Counted from the stretch's first letter, positions 49,220 through 59,331 are shown. The stretch: 60,120 nt of DNA from Candidatus Fermentibacterota bacterium (GCA_030592645.1 JAUVIR010000007.1:1-60120); one strand, 5' to 3'. Program-made: numbers and translations. Notes: generated by a model not told the origin, from the letters alone.

Positions 49220-50524
49220 ATGATAGAACGATATTCAATCCCGGAAATGAGTGAGATCTGGACGATCGAATCCAGGTATTCCAGATGGTTGCAGATAGAG
49301 CTGCTCGCTGTCGAGGCCAGAGCCCGATCCGGGAGTGTTCCGGAGGAAGACCTTGAACTGATAAGAAAGAACGCTTCCTTTGATGTAGAACGCGCAAATG
49401 AGATCGAAAAAATCGTACGGCACGATGTCATCGCTTTTCTTACAAGCGTATCGGAAAGCCTTGGCTCTGAATCTCGGCACATTCATTACGGTATGACATC
49501 AAGCGATATACTTGATACATGTCTTGCCACGCAGATCAAGGACAGCGGAGCACTTATCATGAATGAGCTTGATGCCCTGGGCGAAGCTCTCAGAGGTCTT
49601 GTAGGCAGGACACGCGGTATCATATGCATTGGAAGAAGCCATGGTATGTTCGCTGAACCTACAACACTCGGTTTGAAGTTCGCCGGTTTCTATTCTGAAT
49701 ACCTCAGAGTGCGCAAGCGGCTTGAAGAGGGGTTGAGATCAGCATGTGTCGGCAAGCTCTCAGGGGCGGTTGGAACCTACGCTCACCTCGATCCTTCAGT
49801 TGAGGAGTACGTATGCAGCAGACTTGGAATAGGGATTGAGAATGTAGCAACACAGGTTGTGGCCAGGGACAGGCATTCGGACTTCATATATGCCCTTGCA
49901 GCCCTGGGCGGTCTGCTCGAAAGGCTTGGAACTGAGGTAAGACACCTTCAGAGATCGGAGGTAGGGGAGGTGGAGGAATCTTTTGGAAAAGGCCAGAAGG
50001 GTTCCAGCGCTATGCCCCATAAACGGAATCCTATCATCAGTGAACGGCTTTGCGGTCTTGCCAGAATGCTGAGGGGATACCTTATTCCATCCCTCGAGAA
50101 TACGGTTTTATGGCATGAACGGGATATCAGTCATTCATCCGCGGAGCGATTTATTTTTCCCGATGCCTGCGGTATATCCCTCTATGCGCTCAGAAAAGCT
50201 GTTACAATGGTATCGGGTCTCAGAGTACTTCGCGAAGCCGTTGCGGCAAACATCGATTCCGCAGGAGACAGGTTCTACTCCCAGACTATCATGCTTGCGC
50301 TTATCGATGCCGGTCTTACAAGAGAGGAAGCGTACAAGCTTGTTCAGGATGTGGCGATGCGCGCCATGGAGAGCGGCAGGAGATTTCTTGATATGGTGAA
50401 GACTGACCCTTCGGTAGGTGCATATCTTTCCGCTTTCCAGATCAACAGAAGATGCGCCCTTGAATATCACCTCCGAAATGAGGATAATACCCTTAACAGA
50501 CTCGGTCTGATACATGATGATTAA
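49220..50524 (+). CDS. purB: Adenylosuccinate lyase
   Basis: 434 aa. Fumarase/aspartase superfamily enzyme acting twice in purine synthesis (SAICAR to AICAR, and adenylosuccinate to AMP). The opening MIERYSIPEMSEIWT, the TSSDILDT block, IGRSHGMFAEPTT (catalytic His) and the signature GSSAMPHKRNPI are all present. Start ATG 49220 follows AAGGGGG. It precedes a GAF-domain gene and then purL and purQ, so the purine genes are spread through one run. Confidence 0.97.
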   Translation: MIERYSIPEMSEIWTIESRYSRWLQIELLAVEARARSGSVPEEDLELIRKNASFDVERANEIEKIVRHDVIAFLTSVSESLGSESRHIHYGMTSSDILDTCLATQIKDSGALIMNELDALGEALRGLVGRTRGIICIGRSHGMFAEPTTLGLKFAGFYSEYLRVRKRLEEGLRSACVGKLSGAVGTYAHLDPSVEEYVCSRLGIGIENVATQVVARDRHSDFIYALAALGGLLERLGTEVRHLQRSEVGEVEESFGKGQKGSSAMPHKRNPIISERLCGLARMLRGYLIPSLENTVLWHERDISHSSAERFIFPDACGISLYALRKAVTMVSGLRVLREAVAANIDSAGDRFYSQTIMLALIDAGLTREEAYKLVQDVAMRAMESGRRFLDMVKTDPSVGAYLSAFQINRRCALEYHLRNEDNTLNRLGLIHDD

Positions 50525-50550
50525 TCATTTTCCCTGAGAGGGTGATATAA

Positions 50551-51705
50551 ATGGAAATACCAGGTATTATTGCAGGATTTGCGTTTGGGGCTCTGGTGGT
50601 GTGGATCATGATGAAGGTCCAGAGCGGCGGAAAGGCGAAAATCGTTGAAGAACGAATAGGCTCACTGAAGAATGATATAACTTCTCTTCGATACCAGCAG
50701 CATGAAGCTGACGCTAATCATACACGATTCGACCTCGAAATTAAGAAGCACAGAGATCTGACGATTGTCTTTCCGGATCTTGTCAAGCAGGTATTCTCCG
50801 CCAGAACACCTGATGAACTGGCCAGACTTCTGGCGAGGGCTATGAAGAAACTCACAGGCTGCGAGAGGATCGCAGTTTTCCTGGCAGACGTCAGGGGCGG
50901 GAAACTTGGACTTGTCTATCTCGAAGGACTTGGAGACATCCTGAAACAGCCTCTGGTTGTGAATGTTGGGGATGGGCACGTCGGATTCGTGGCGGAAACC
51001 GGTATGGTCTTTGAGAAGAAGAATCTGGACAAAGAGAGCGAACTCACAAAAAAGAGGCTCGAAAAAACAGAAATACCCGGTTTCATGCCTGACATAGCAG
51101 CACCTATGATGTCCCAGGGTGTTCTTTACGGTGTGATCTGTCTTATTGATGTCCCCTCAACAGCCATACTGCCAAAGGAAAGACTTGTCTCGATCGCGGC
51201 GGTTGGCGCAGCAGCCCTTGAGGGAATCCGGCTTCTCGGAAGATTCGAATCCGCCTCGGATATGGATCCTGACACCGGGTTACCCGGCAAGGGAAGATTG
51301 AAACCCGTTCTTGTTCAGGAACTGGAGAGAGTAAGAAGGTTTGACAGTGCTCTCGCTATTGTCGATCTTGTTATCGAACGGGGCAATATTGATGATCGTT
51401 TCCGCGCGAGGGAATTCATGTCAATCGGCGCCAATCATCTCAAAGCAACGATGAGGAATATCGATATCGGTTTGAGGACGGGAACCGATAAAATAACACT
51501 CCTGCTTCCCGGGACCGACCAGAATGGCATGGAAAACGTGATGCAGAAGCTGCTGGATGAACTTCCGAAGCTTCAGAATGATGCTGGAGAACCCCTTGGT
51601 TCAGTCCGCCTTAGATACTTGATCGTACCGGCAGGTAAGGATGAGATCCTGGAGGAAGTACTCGATAACCTTGAACACAAGGCATTCATCTCCTCACTTG
51701 GCTGA
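50551..51705 (+). CDS. Membrane-anchored GAF and degenerate GGDEF protein
   Basis: 384 aa. One N-terminal membrane helix (IIAGFAFGALVVWIMMKV), a short coiled region (about 30-75), a GAF domain (about 80-230, with AVFLADVRGGKLGLVYLEGLG and GHVGFVAETGM), and a C-terminal GGDEF-like domain (about 235-384: DMDPDTGLPGKGRLKPVL). The GGDEF motif itself reads RTGTDKITLLL, so the active GG(D/E)EF site is lost and the Asp metal site is not obvious. It is likely a c-di-GMP-family sensor without cyclase activity. It sits between purB and purL for no obvious reason. Confidence 0.85.
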   Translation: MEIPGIIAGFAFGALVVWIMMKVQSGGKAKIVEERIGSLKNDITSLRYQQHEADANHTRFDLEIKKHRDLTIVFPDLVKQVFSARTPDELARLLARAMKKLTGCERIAVFLADVRGGKLGLVYLEGLGDILKQPLVVNVGDGHVGFVAETGMVFEKKNLDKESELTKKRLEKTEIPGFMPDIAAPMMSQGVLYGVICLIDVPSTAILPKERLVSIAAVGAAALEGIRLLGRFESASDMDPDTGLPGKGRLKPVLVQELERVRRFDSALAIVDLVIERGNIDDRFRAREFMSIGANHLKATMRNIDIGLRTGTDKITLLLPGTDQNGMENVMQKLLDELPKLQNDAGEPLGSVRLRYLIVPAGKDEILEEVLDNLEHKAFISSLG

Positions 51706-51738
51706 TCACTCCGGCAACCTGTATTTTGAAAGGGATTG

Positions 51739-54024
51739 ATGAACCTTCGGGATGAACTGAAAGAAGCCATCAGGCATCGCAGCCTGGCAATGACACTTGA
51801 AGAAGCCGAGAAGCTTGCCGGCTATGTAGGCAGAATGCCGACACCTCTCGAACTGCACCTGTTTGATACCATGTGGAGCGAACACTGTTCCTACAAAAGT
51901 TCCAGATCTCTATTGAAACTGCTTCCTACCCATGCATCCTCTGTAGTTGTCGGCCCCGGAGAGGATGCCGGAATCGTTAAATTCACCGAACATGACGGTT
52001 ACTCCTGGGACCTTGTAGTCGCCCACGAGAGTCATAACCACCCTTCTCAGGTTCTTCCAGTTGAAGGTGCAGCCACTGGAATCGGTGGTATCGTTCGCGA
52101 CGTGTACTGCATGGGAGCACGAGTAACAGGATCTCTTGATCTGCTTCGCTTCGGGGATCCTCTGGGTAATTCCGGTGAGAAAACAAGGGCTATATGCCGC
52201 GGTGTTGTTGAAGGTATCTGGAAATACGGTAACGCTCTTGGCGTACCCAACCTGGGCGGTGATACAAGATTTCATAGAGGATACGATGACAACTGCCTTG
52301 TTAACGTTGTTTCCCTTGGTTTTGTCAGGCATGACAGGATTGTTCACAGCTTCGTTCCCGCCGAGGCTCATGAAGAGCAGTACGTTCTTATCCTTGTTGG
52401 GAAACCTACCGATGATACCGGTTTCGGTGGAGCCACATTCGCCTCAGCCGATCTTGAGGATGAGTCCGAGAAAGGAGCTGTTCAGGTTGCCGATCCCTTC
52501 CTGAAGAGGGTACTTTCCGAGGCTAATATGAATGTGCTTGATTTCCTTTTCGAGAGAGGTATCAAGTTCGGATTCAAGGACCTTGGAGCGGGCGGAATAG
52601 CCTGTGTTACCAGCGAACTTGCGGCTCATGGAAACCTCGGTATCGAAGTGAACCTTGATCTGGTTCCCGTATCCATACCTGATTTGCCTTCGGAGGTTAT
52701 AGCATGCGCCGAAACCCAGGAACGGTATGGGCTTGCTGTCCCGAAGCGTATAGCAGCCGAGGTGCTCGATATCTACAATGAAAAATATGAGATGCCGCGA
52801 TTATTCCCCGGAGCAGGCGCTACGGTCATCGGTACGTTTACCGCTGAACCATTTTACAGGGTTCTGCATTGCGGCAGGGAAGTCGCCAACACTCCAGTTG
52901 AATACATCACCGAGGGAATAATCTACGACAGGGACTGGAAACCTTCCCCCGCATCCGTTATCGAGCCGGATTCCAGGCCCTGCGATCCGCCGGAGGATCT
53001 GAAAAGAATGCTGCTTTCCCTTGACGGTGCCAGCAGATCTCCTGTATGGAGTTATTACGACAGTGAGGTTCAGGGTTCTACGCATTTCAGGCCTGGAGAG
53101 GCCGATGCCTGCGTTACAGTCCCTATTCCCGGATGCAGGGCGGGATTAGCTGTCTCGGGAGACGGAAATCCCTGGATCGGTGAACTTGATCCATTTCTTG
53201 CTGGAGCCCACGCCGTAGGCGAGGCCGTCAGAAACGTTGTGGCAACCGGTGCCACACCTATTGCGGCGACGGATTGCCTGAATTACGGAAACCCTGAAAA
53301 AGCCGATGTCTTCTGGCAATTCCGCCGGGGAGTGGAAGGAATCGCAGCCGCCTGCAGGGAACTTGGCTTTGAAGGCGAGGATCCCCTCCCCATCGTTTCA
53401 GGCAACGTCAGTTTCTACAATCAGTCATCGCAGGGCGGCGCAATTCCTCCCTCTCCCATAGTAGCTGTCTTCGGCAGGATAGATGATTTCACCAAGTCCA
53501 CCGATATATCACTCAAGACACCTGGAGATCTTGTCATCCTGGTGGGTGAAAGAATGGATGAGCTTGGGGGCAGCCTTTACTACAGAACCTGTATAGATCA
53601 CAGGGGAGGCAGAGTCCCCGCATTCAGGGGGAAACTCGAACGGGAAATGGCCCTGTTCGTACTCAGATGCTGTGAGGCAGGCATATCAAAAGCCGTGCAC
53701 GATATATCGGATGGCGGAATGATTCTGGCTGCAGCGGAAATGGCTATTACTTCCCGTCCTGACGCCAGAAGGGGAATTCTTTTTGATACTGATGAAATGG
53801 ATCCTGTTCTCCTCTATTCCGAAACACCGGGTTATCTCATTGAAATGTCTCAGGAATCCTGGAATGCTATCGAAAGTAAGCCGGGATTTCTCTCCGTAGC
53901 CGGAAAAGTGACGGATGAATTCTCTATCGCTGCGCCCGGGTGGAAAATGGACCTTCTGGAGATACTCGAAGACCATGCCAGCAGGCTCGACAGAATTATC
54001 TGGAGAGAGGAGATAACGGAATGA
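51739..54024 (+). CDS. purL: Phosphoribosylformylglycinamidine synthase subunit PurL
   Basis: 761 aa from ATG 51739 (TTG 51736 would add one residue). This is the small PurL that works with separate PurQ and PurS, converting FGAR and glutamine-derived ammonia to FGAM. Motifs: FDTMWSEHCSYKSSR near the N-terminus, AHESHNHPSQVLP, PVEGAATGIGGIVRDVYCMGA, KDLGAGGIACVTSELA, and the second half NVVATGATPIAATDCLNYGNPEK, SGNVSFYNQS and AVHDISDGGM. Overlaps purQ (ATGA at 54021). The needed PurS candidate is two genes on. Confidence 0.97.
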   Translation: MNLRDELKEAIRHRSLAMTLEEAEKLAGYVGRMPTPLELHLFDTMWSEHCSYKSSRSLLKLLPTHASSVVVGPGEDAGIVKFTEHDGYSWDLVVAHESHNHPSQVLPVEGAATGIGGIVRDVYCMGARVTGSLDLLRFGDPLGNSGEKTRAICRGVVEGIWKYGNALGVPNLGGDTRFHRGYDDNCLVNVVSLGFVRHDRIVHSFVPAEAHEEQYVLILVGKPTDDTGFGGATFASADLEDESEKGAVQVADPFLKRVLSEANMNVLDFLFERGIKFGFKDLGAGGIACVTSELAAHGNLGIEVNLDLVPVSIPDLPSEVIACAETQERYGLAVPKRIAAEVLDIYNEKYEMPRLFPGAGATVIGTFTAEPFYRVLHCGREVANTPVEYITEGIIYDRDWKPSPASVIEPDSRPCDPPEDLKRMLLSLDGASRSPVWSYYDSEVQGSTHFRPGEADACVTVPIPGCRAGLAVSGDGNPWIGELDPFLAGAHAVGEAVRNVVATGATPIAATDCLNYGNPEKADVFWQFRRGVEGIAAACRELGFEGEDPLPIVSGNVSFYNQSSQGGAIPPSPIVAVFGRIDDFTKSTDISLKTPGDLVILVGERMDELGGSLYYRTCIDHRGGRVPAFRGKLEREMALFVLRCCEAGISKAVHDISDGGMILAAAEMAITSRPDARRGILFDTDEMDPVLLYSETPGYLIEMSQESWNAIESKPGFLSVAGKVTDEFSIAAPGWKMDLLEILEDHASRLDRIIWREEITE

Positions 54025-54848
54025 AATCCGCTCCTCTTGTTGCCGTAATTCAGTTCCCCGGATCAAACTGCGAGTACGAAACCGCGCGTGCCGTCAGGAG
54101 CAGCGGAATGGAAAGCTGTATTTACAGGTGGAATCAATGGCGGGAGCTGAAGAATTCCCGGCCCGACGCTTACGTGCTTCCCGGAGGGTTTTCCTTCCAG
54201 GACAGGATTCGAGCCGGTGCTGTTGCCGCAAAGGAACGAATAATGGATCTGGTCTTCAGTGAGGCTGCAGATGGAAAACCTGTTCTGGGTATATGCAACG
54301 GTGCTCAGATACTCGTGGAAAGCGGTATGGTCCCCGGATGGGAGAAGGGAAGGATCGAAACCGCCCTTGCGGCGAATCACATCAGCGGACGCAGCGGTTA
54401 CCTCAGCGGATGGATATTCCTTCGCACCACTGCCAGGGCGCAGCAGATCTGTCCGTGGCTTGGAATGACAGGGAACGGTGTCATTCCTCTGCCCATTGCC
54501 CACGCCGAGGGAAGGTTTGTCTTTTCAGAAGAGAACCACTACAGAGCCGAGAGCAGTGCGGCGCTGAAATACTGTGATGCAAAAGGAACTGAATCGAGTG
54601 ATTACCCGATTAACCCCAATGGTTCCTTCCTTAACCTGGCTGGCGTAATGAACGAGCACGGGAACGTTCTGGCAATGATGCCTCATCCGGAAAGGGCTTT
54701 CTGGATGTGGCAGCTTCCCCCATGGATTCCCGGAGAATGGGGAGACCGCAGAGACAAGTCACTCAGTTCCGGATCCCATGCAGCGGCAAAAGGTCCCGGA
54801 TCGATGTTTTTCATGAGTCTGGCAGATTACTTCAGAGGGGAACGCTAG
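54021..54848 (+). CDS. purQ: Phosphoribosylformylglycinamidine synthase subunit PurQ
   Basis: 275 aa. Class I glutamine amidotransferase that feeds ammonia to PurL. Start ATG 54021 overlaps purL's stop; the open frame begins further up inside purL. Motifs: VAVIQFPGSNCEYETARAVR, the nucleophile Cys in LGICNGAQILVESG, His/Glu in MMPHPERAFW. It is about 45 residues longer than the B. subtilis protein, mainly near the C-terminus (about 235-265), as in some other phyla. PurS-like gene follows one base after the stop. Confidence 0.95.
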   Translation: MKSAPLVAVIQFPGSNCEYETARAVRSSGMESCIYRWNQWRELKNSRPDAYVLPGGFSFQDRIRAGAVAAKERIMDLVFSEAADGKPVLGICNGAQILVESGMVPGWEKGRIETALAANHISGRSGYLSGWIFLRTTARAQQICPWLGMTGNGVIPLPIAHAEGRFVFSEENHYRAESSAALKYCDAKGTESSDYPINPNGSFLNLAGVMNEHGNVLAMMPHPERAFWMWQLPPWIPGEWGDRRDKSLSSGSHAAAKGPGSMFFMSLADYFRGER

Positions 54849-54849
54849 T

Positions 54850-55374
54850 ATGAAAGATGTCTCGATTATCGTCAGTCTGAAATCCCCCGATCCTGCCGCC
54901 ATGACCGCCATGTCTACCTTCAGGCGAATATATCCCGCGAAGTGTCCAGACAGCCTGCTGCGGTACGATCACTGGCGTTTCATGAACCCCGGACAGGGCA
55001 CGGAGACTGTAAGCGGGATAGTATCGCGCTACCATGATATTGTGAACCCCAACAAGCAGACATGGTCCTACATCGATGAATTCAGCAAACCATCAGGCCC
55101 GTCAGATGACGGAATGGTCTGGATAGACGTTCTTGTAACTGACCGGATCGACAGCGTTTCTGAAAACTGGACAGCGATACTGCGCAGAAGCAGCTGCGAA
55201 ATTGAAGGAGTCCTTTGTTCGGTTCTCTGGCGTTTCGGTTTCGCATCAGGGATTTCCTGCGATGATGCCAGAAACAGAGTCCTGGATCTGACTGCCTCCA
55301 CTTACCGAGATCATGGCCTTCTGGCAAACCCGGTTTCCCAGAAGATCGATCTGCCCGCACCGTTACTAATTTGA
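54850..55374 (+). CDS. purS: Divergent, extended PurS-like protein
   Basis: 174 aa, next to purL and purQ. The C-terminal half (about 88-170) resembles PurS: a first strand and helix (VWIDVLVTDRIDSVSENWT), then EIEGVLCSVLWRFGF, and LTASTYRDHGLLANPVSQKI, where the LLANPV near the end is the PurS hallmark. The N-terminal 85 residues (SIIVSLKSPDPAAM opening, like a PurS first strand) are extra; PurS is normally about 80-90 aa. PurS bridges PurL and PurQ, and small PurL needs it. The assignment rests on context plus that short motif. Confidence 0.55.
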   Translation: MKDVSIIVSLKSPDPAAMTAMSTFRRIYPAKCPDSLLRYDHWRFMNPGQGTETVSGIVSRYHDIVNPNKQTWSYIDEFSKPSGPSDDGMVWIDVLVTDRIDSVSENWTAILRRSSCEIEGVLCSVLWRFGFASGISCDDARNRVLDLTASTYRDHGLLANPVSQKIDLPAPLLI

Positions 55375-57797
55375 TCTGCACAGACCATCCCTACAAGCGA
55401 TTCCTGTCGAAGGTACAGAGGCCCCAGCAGTATACCGGCGGAGAATGGAACCTTAGTGCCAGTTTAAGTGGAAAACCAAGGGTCACACTTGTATATCCCG
55501 ATATCTACGAACTCGGTATGTCAAATTTCGGACTTGTGATTCTCAGGCATATTCTGCTTTCGAGCGGTCAATTCGATGTCAGGCGAGCTTTCTGCCCTGC
55601 TCCGGATATGGATGAGATCATTGGCAGGGAGAGCCTGGACTGGGTCGATCTTGAAGGATACGATCCTGTCCGCCGAAGCAGAGTTGTGGGTTTCGGTATT
55701 TCTTCGGAGGCTCTGTATACGAATGTGCTTCATCTGATAACCAGGATGGGACTGCCCCTTCGCAGTGCTGACCGCGATGGCGGGGCTCCCATTCTCATCT
55801 TCGGCGGCGGCGGTCTTGGTAATCCGCTCCCTCTTGCTCCATTTGCGGATATTATCTTTCTGGGTGAGGTTGAGGAGAAGGGAGTGGATCTGTTCAGAAT
55901 CCTTGCGGGTACCGCTTCCCGAAGCGAACGTCTTGCAGAAGCTGCTGATATCCCGGGCGTATATGTTCCAGCTCTCGGCAAAAAGCCTGTGGAGATGCAG
56001 AGAGTAGAAAGCCTCCGGATGGAAAACGCGCCGGTTGAACAGCTGGTGCCGAATTCCAGGGTATCGCAGGACAGGGCAGTTATTGAAATTGCCAGGGGCT
56101 GCTCACGAGGGTGCAGATTCTGCCAGGCTTCACAGCTCTACAGGCCAGTCCGGGAGAGGCCGCCGGATGAGGCACTGGATCTTCTTGACAGGGTTCTAAC
56201 GTCCACGGGATGGGAGAAAGCAGGGCTCCTGACTCTTTCATTCTCCGATTATTCCAATCTGCCTGTGCTCCTCCGCGGGATGGATGCTCTGAGTGAAAAA
56301 CATCATGTATCCATCGGCAGACCATCGATGAGACCGGATACGATAAGCCGGCTTGAAGATGGCCGCGGCATTACCGGCAGGGTCACTATTGCACCTGAAG
56401 CGGGGACGGAATCACTGAGGCAGAAGATAAACAAACCCATATCCGACGAAGTTATCCTGAAGGCGGTCGACACTCTTTTCAAACTGGGAGCAAAAGGGAT
56501 AAAACTCTATTTCATGGTAGGGCTGCCTGAGGAAACAGATGAGGATGTTACAGGAATTGGGAAACTGGTATTGAAGATAGCGGATATTACGCGGAAACAT
56601 GGCCGTAATCCGAGGAAGAGCATTACAGCAGCTATTTCTCCATTCGTACCGAAAGCCCATACATCGCTGCAGTGGTCCCCCCAGATGGATGAGGACGAAC
56701 TATGGCGAAGAATACGAATGGTGAGGAAGATCTGCGGAAGGAAGGTTTCTCTGAGCTGGAACAGCCCCAGGATGGCTGTTCTTGAGGGACTGCTTTCGCT
56801 AGGTGATGATGAAAGTACCGCTGATATGCTGGAGAAAGCCGTGCTGCAGGGTGCAAAATTCGATGCATGGACCGACAGATTCAGATGGGATATCTGGAAA
56901 GATCTGATCGAAGCAAACGATCACCTCCGCGCGAGGCTGCAGAGCGGCGCTCAGCCGGGAGATGATCTTCCGTGGAACTTCATTTCCACTGGTGTTTCGG
57001 AGAGGTTTCTTGAAGCGGAGAGCAAACGCTATTCCGAGAGCCGGGATACTCCCGATTGCAGGGAGGAGGGATGTCGCGGATGCGGAGCCTGTTCAGGAAC
57101 ACCAGGTGACAGCAAAGCTCCCCCTCTGCACCTCACTTCCGTTCATCCCGTATCATTGGCGGAATGTACTGCTGTATTAAGAGTGCGATATTCAAAGACA
57201 GATTGTGCGGCGTTTACTTCCCATCTTGATATGGTGCGGATGTGGGGAAGAGTACTGAGACGTTCAGATTTGCCTGTATCGTGGTCTGATGGTTATGTTA
57301 CAAGGCCCAGAGTGCATTTTGGCCCTCCTCTTCCACTTGGTATTGAGAGTATTGCAGAGTATATAGATATAGATTTAAATGCAATAACTGCCGGCGGAGC
57401 AGAAGAGCTTCTCAACCGGTTCCTGCCTGCAGGTCTCAGGGTTGAGGAAAGCTGGATGCTTGCCCCGGATACTCATCTCCCAGGCGGAGGCTCGATGGCG
57501 GCAGGATACATTGTATCATCGGATAGCGAAATATGGACACTGGAGGAAGCCGGAAGGATTGCTGAGTTCCTTGGCAGAAGTGAGTATGTACTCAGCGTGA
57601 ACGAAAAAGATGGTTGTGTCGAATTTATGACACTTACGGATAGCAGAAAATCCCGTCCGGATCTGCTCTTATCCGAAATACTGGATTACCCGGTAAATAT
57701 TAAACGGACGGATATATATACTTGTTACGACAGTAGTTGCTGGAGATCATTCAGATCTCACAGCAGAGATATGGAGAAGAAGTTCTTTGAAAGTTGA
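55371..57797 (+). CDS. Radical SAM/B12-binding-like protein fused to DUF2344
   Basis: 808 aa from TTG 55371 (TTGA overlap with the previous stop). The N-terminal domain (about 35-190: RVTLVYPDIYELGMSNFGLVI, and IFGGGGLGNPLPLAPFADII) has the cobalamin-binding-type fold of this family. The radical SAM core follows with ARGCSRGCRFCQA (C-x3-C-x2-C). A Cys-rich linker (CREEGCRGCGAC, about 562-573) precedes the DUF2344 domain (RVRYSKTDCAAFTSHLDMVRMWGRVLRRSD). Many bacteria carry these as one or two genes next to rng and rplU, as here, pointing to an RNA- or translation-related modification role. Substrate unknown. Confidence 0.92.
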   Translation: MICTDHPYKRFLSKVQRPQQYTGGEWNLSASLSGKPRVTLVYPDIYELGMSNFGLVILRHILLSSGQFDVRRAFCPAPDMDEIIGRESLDWVDLEGYDPVRRSRVVGFGISSEALYTNVLHLITRMGLPLRSADRDGGAPILIFGGGGLGNPLPLAPFADIIFLGEVEEKGVDLFRILAGTASRSERLAEAADIPGVYVPALGKKPVEMQRVESLRMENAPVEQLVPNSRVSQDRAVIEIARGCSRGCRFCQASQLYRPVRERPPDEALDLLDRVLTSTGWEKAGLLTLSFSDYSNLPVLLRGMDALSEKHHVSIGRPSMRPDTISRLEDGRGITGRVTIAPEAGTESLRQKINKPISDEVILKAVDTLFKLGAKGIKLYFMVGLPEETDEDVTGIGKLVLKIADITRKHGRNPRKSITAAISPFVPKAHTSLQWSPQMDEDELWRRIRMVRKICGRKVSLSWNSPRMAVLEGLLSLGDDESTADMLEKAVLQGAKFDAWTDRFRWDIWKDLIEANDHLRARLQSGAQPGDDLPWNFISTGVSERFLEAESKRYSESRDTPDCREEGCRGCGACSGTPGDSKAPPLHLTSVHPVSLAECTAVLRVRYSKTDCAAFTSHLDMVRMWGRVLRRSDLPVSWSDGYVTRPRVHFGPPLPLGIESIAEYIDIDLNAITAGGAEELLNRFLPAGLRVEESWMLAPDTHLPGGGSMAAGYIVSSDSEIWTLEEAGRIAEFLGRSEYVLSVNEKDGCVEFMTLTDSRKSRPDLLLSEILDYPVNIKRTDIYTCYDSSCWRSFRSHSRDMEKKFFES

Positions 57798-59331
57798 TTT
57801 TATAATAAACTCCCATCCGGAAGTCACAAGAATCGGAATTCTTGAAGACAACAGGCTTATGGAGATAATAGTTGAAGACGGAAACGAGAGAAGACAGGTA
57901 GGAAATATATACCTGGGGAAAGTGAATGCCGTTCTGCCCGGAATGCAGGCAGCCTTTGTGGATATTGGCCTTGAAAGAAGCGCCTTTCTGCATGTAAGCG
58001 ATACCCGTTCCGGCGCGGTGGACACGGAGATGTTCGCTAAATCCCTTGCCAGCGGTTCACCCGCAAGCACAAAAGAAGTACACGATCCCATAGAAAAAGT
58101 CCTGAAAAAAGGGCAGGATATCCTTGTACAGGTCACAAAGGAACCAATCGGGACCAAAGGTGCGAGGGTCAGCACCAGGATATCAATTGCCGGCCGATAC
58201 ATCGTCAGTATGCCCGGTGAATCAGTCACCGGTATATCCAGGAAGATCAGTGACAGGACGGAAAGAACGAGGCTGAGGAAGATACTTTCATCGGTAAAGA
58301 CGCCCGGATACGGCATTATCGCCAGAACTGCAGGAATCTCTCAGGATGAAAAGTCTTTCAAGGTTGATATGGATACGATTGTGACCAAGTGGAAGGAAGT
58401 CGGGCAAATCGCCCTCAAGAGAAAAGCCCCTTCTCTTCTTCACCAGGAACAGGATATCGTGACAATAACCATGAGGGATCTGGTTACCCTGGACACCAAT
58501 TCCATTGTTACCGATTCAAAAACTGTTGCAAGGGAAGCTAAGAAATATCTGAAGACCTATGCCAGCGGCATGACAGGTAAAGTAAAGTATTACAGAGGAA
58601 AAACCCCGATATTCGACCATTTCGGAATAGAGCAGGAAATAACGGGGATAATGGACAGAGAAGTTCTCCTGAAAAGCGGTGGGTCAATTGTCATCGAGCA
58701 TACAGAAGCTCTTGTAGCAATCGATGTTAACACAAAAAGATATGTGGGCAGGAAGAAACAGGAAAACACTATCCTAAAAACCAATTTGGAGGCGGCGAAG
58801 GAAGTTGCGCGGCAGCTCCGTCTGCGCGACCTCGGCGGTATTATCGTCATCGATTTTATCGATATGGATTACCCTGACCACAAAGAGAAGGTGCTCAATA
58901 CCCTCAGGAGCGAACTGGGCCGGGACCGGTCGCCAACAAAAACATGTCAGGTCAGTCCCCTCGGTCTGGTTGAGATGACAAGAAAAAGGGTTCGCCCAAG
59001 TGTTTTTCAGGCGCTCTCGCAGCCCTGCACGTGCTGCGGTGGTTCAGGCAGGGTGATGTCCACTGTCTCGACAGCTACAAGGCTGGGACGGTTTATTGAA
59101 AGAGCATCCCTTGAAAAGATGCACAGAAATCTTGTGATTTCCGTTCATCCTATACTTGCCGAGTACCTGCATGAAGAGGAGGGAAAGAGGATGAATCATA
59201 TTGCATCTATTTCCAACCTCAGCATAGATATTCGTGAGGATGACCAGCTCAGAGTTGATGAGTTTAAAGTATATTCTTTGAATGTGCATGAAGAGATAAC
59301 GAGTCTTTACAGTCGTTCGGGAAAATCCTGA
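57787..59331 (+). CDS. rng: Ribonuclease G/E
   Basis: 514 aa, RNase G size without the long RNase E tail. Starts at TTG 57787 inside the previous gene (MKVDFIINSHPEVTRIGILED). The S1 RNA-binding domain is NIYLGKVNAVLPGMQAAFVDIG. The catalytic region has VAIDVNTKRYVGRKKQENTI with the metal Asp, GGIIVIDFIDMDY with the second Asp, and the zinc-link CTCCGGSGR. Endonuclease that matures rRNA and starts mRNA decay at 5'-monophosphate ends. Sits between the DUF2344 fusion and L21, a widespread gene order. Confidence 0.96.
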   Translation: MKVDFIINSHPEVTRIGILEDNRLMEIIVEDGNERRQVGNIYLGKVNAVLPGMQAAFVDIGLERSAFLHVSDTRSGAVDTEMFAKSLASGSPASTKEVHDPIEKVLKKGQDILVQVTKEPIGTKGARVSTRISIAGRYIVSMPGESVTGISRKISDRTERTRLRKILSSVKTPGYGIIARTAGISQDEKSFKVDMDTIVTKWKEVGQIALKRKAPSLLHQEQDIVTITMRDLVTLDTNSIVTDSKTVAREAKKYLKTYASGMTGKVKYYRGKTPIFDHFGIEQEITGIMDREVLLKSGGSIVIEHTEALVAIDVNTKRYVGRKKQENTILKTNLEAAKEVARQLRLRDLGGIIVIDFIDMDYPDHKEKVLNTLRSELGRDRSPTKTCQVSPLGLVEMTRKRVRPSVFQALSQPCTCCGGSGRVMSTVSTATRLGRFIERASLEKMHRNLVISVHPILAEYLHEEEGKRMNHIASISNLSIDIREDDQLRVDEFKVYSLNVHEEITSLYSRSGKS

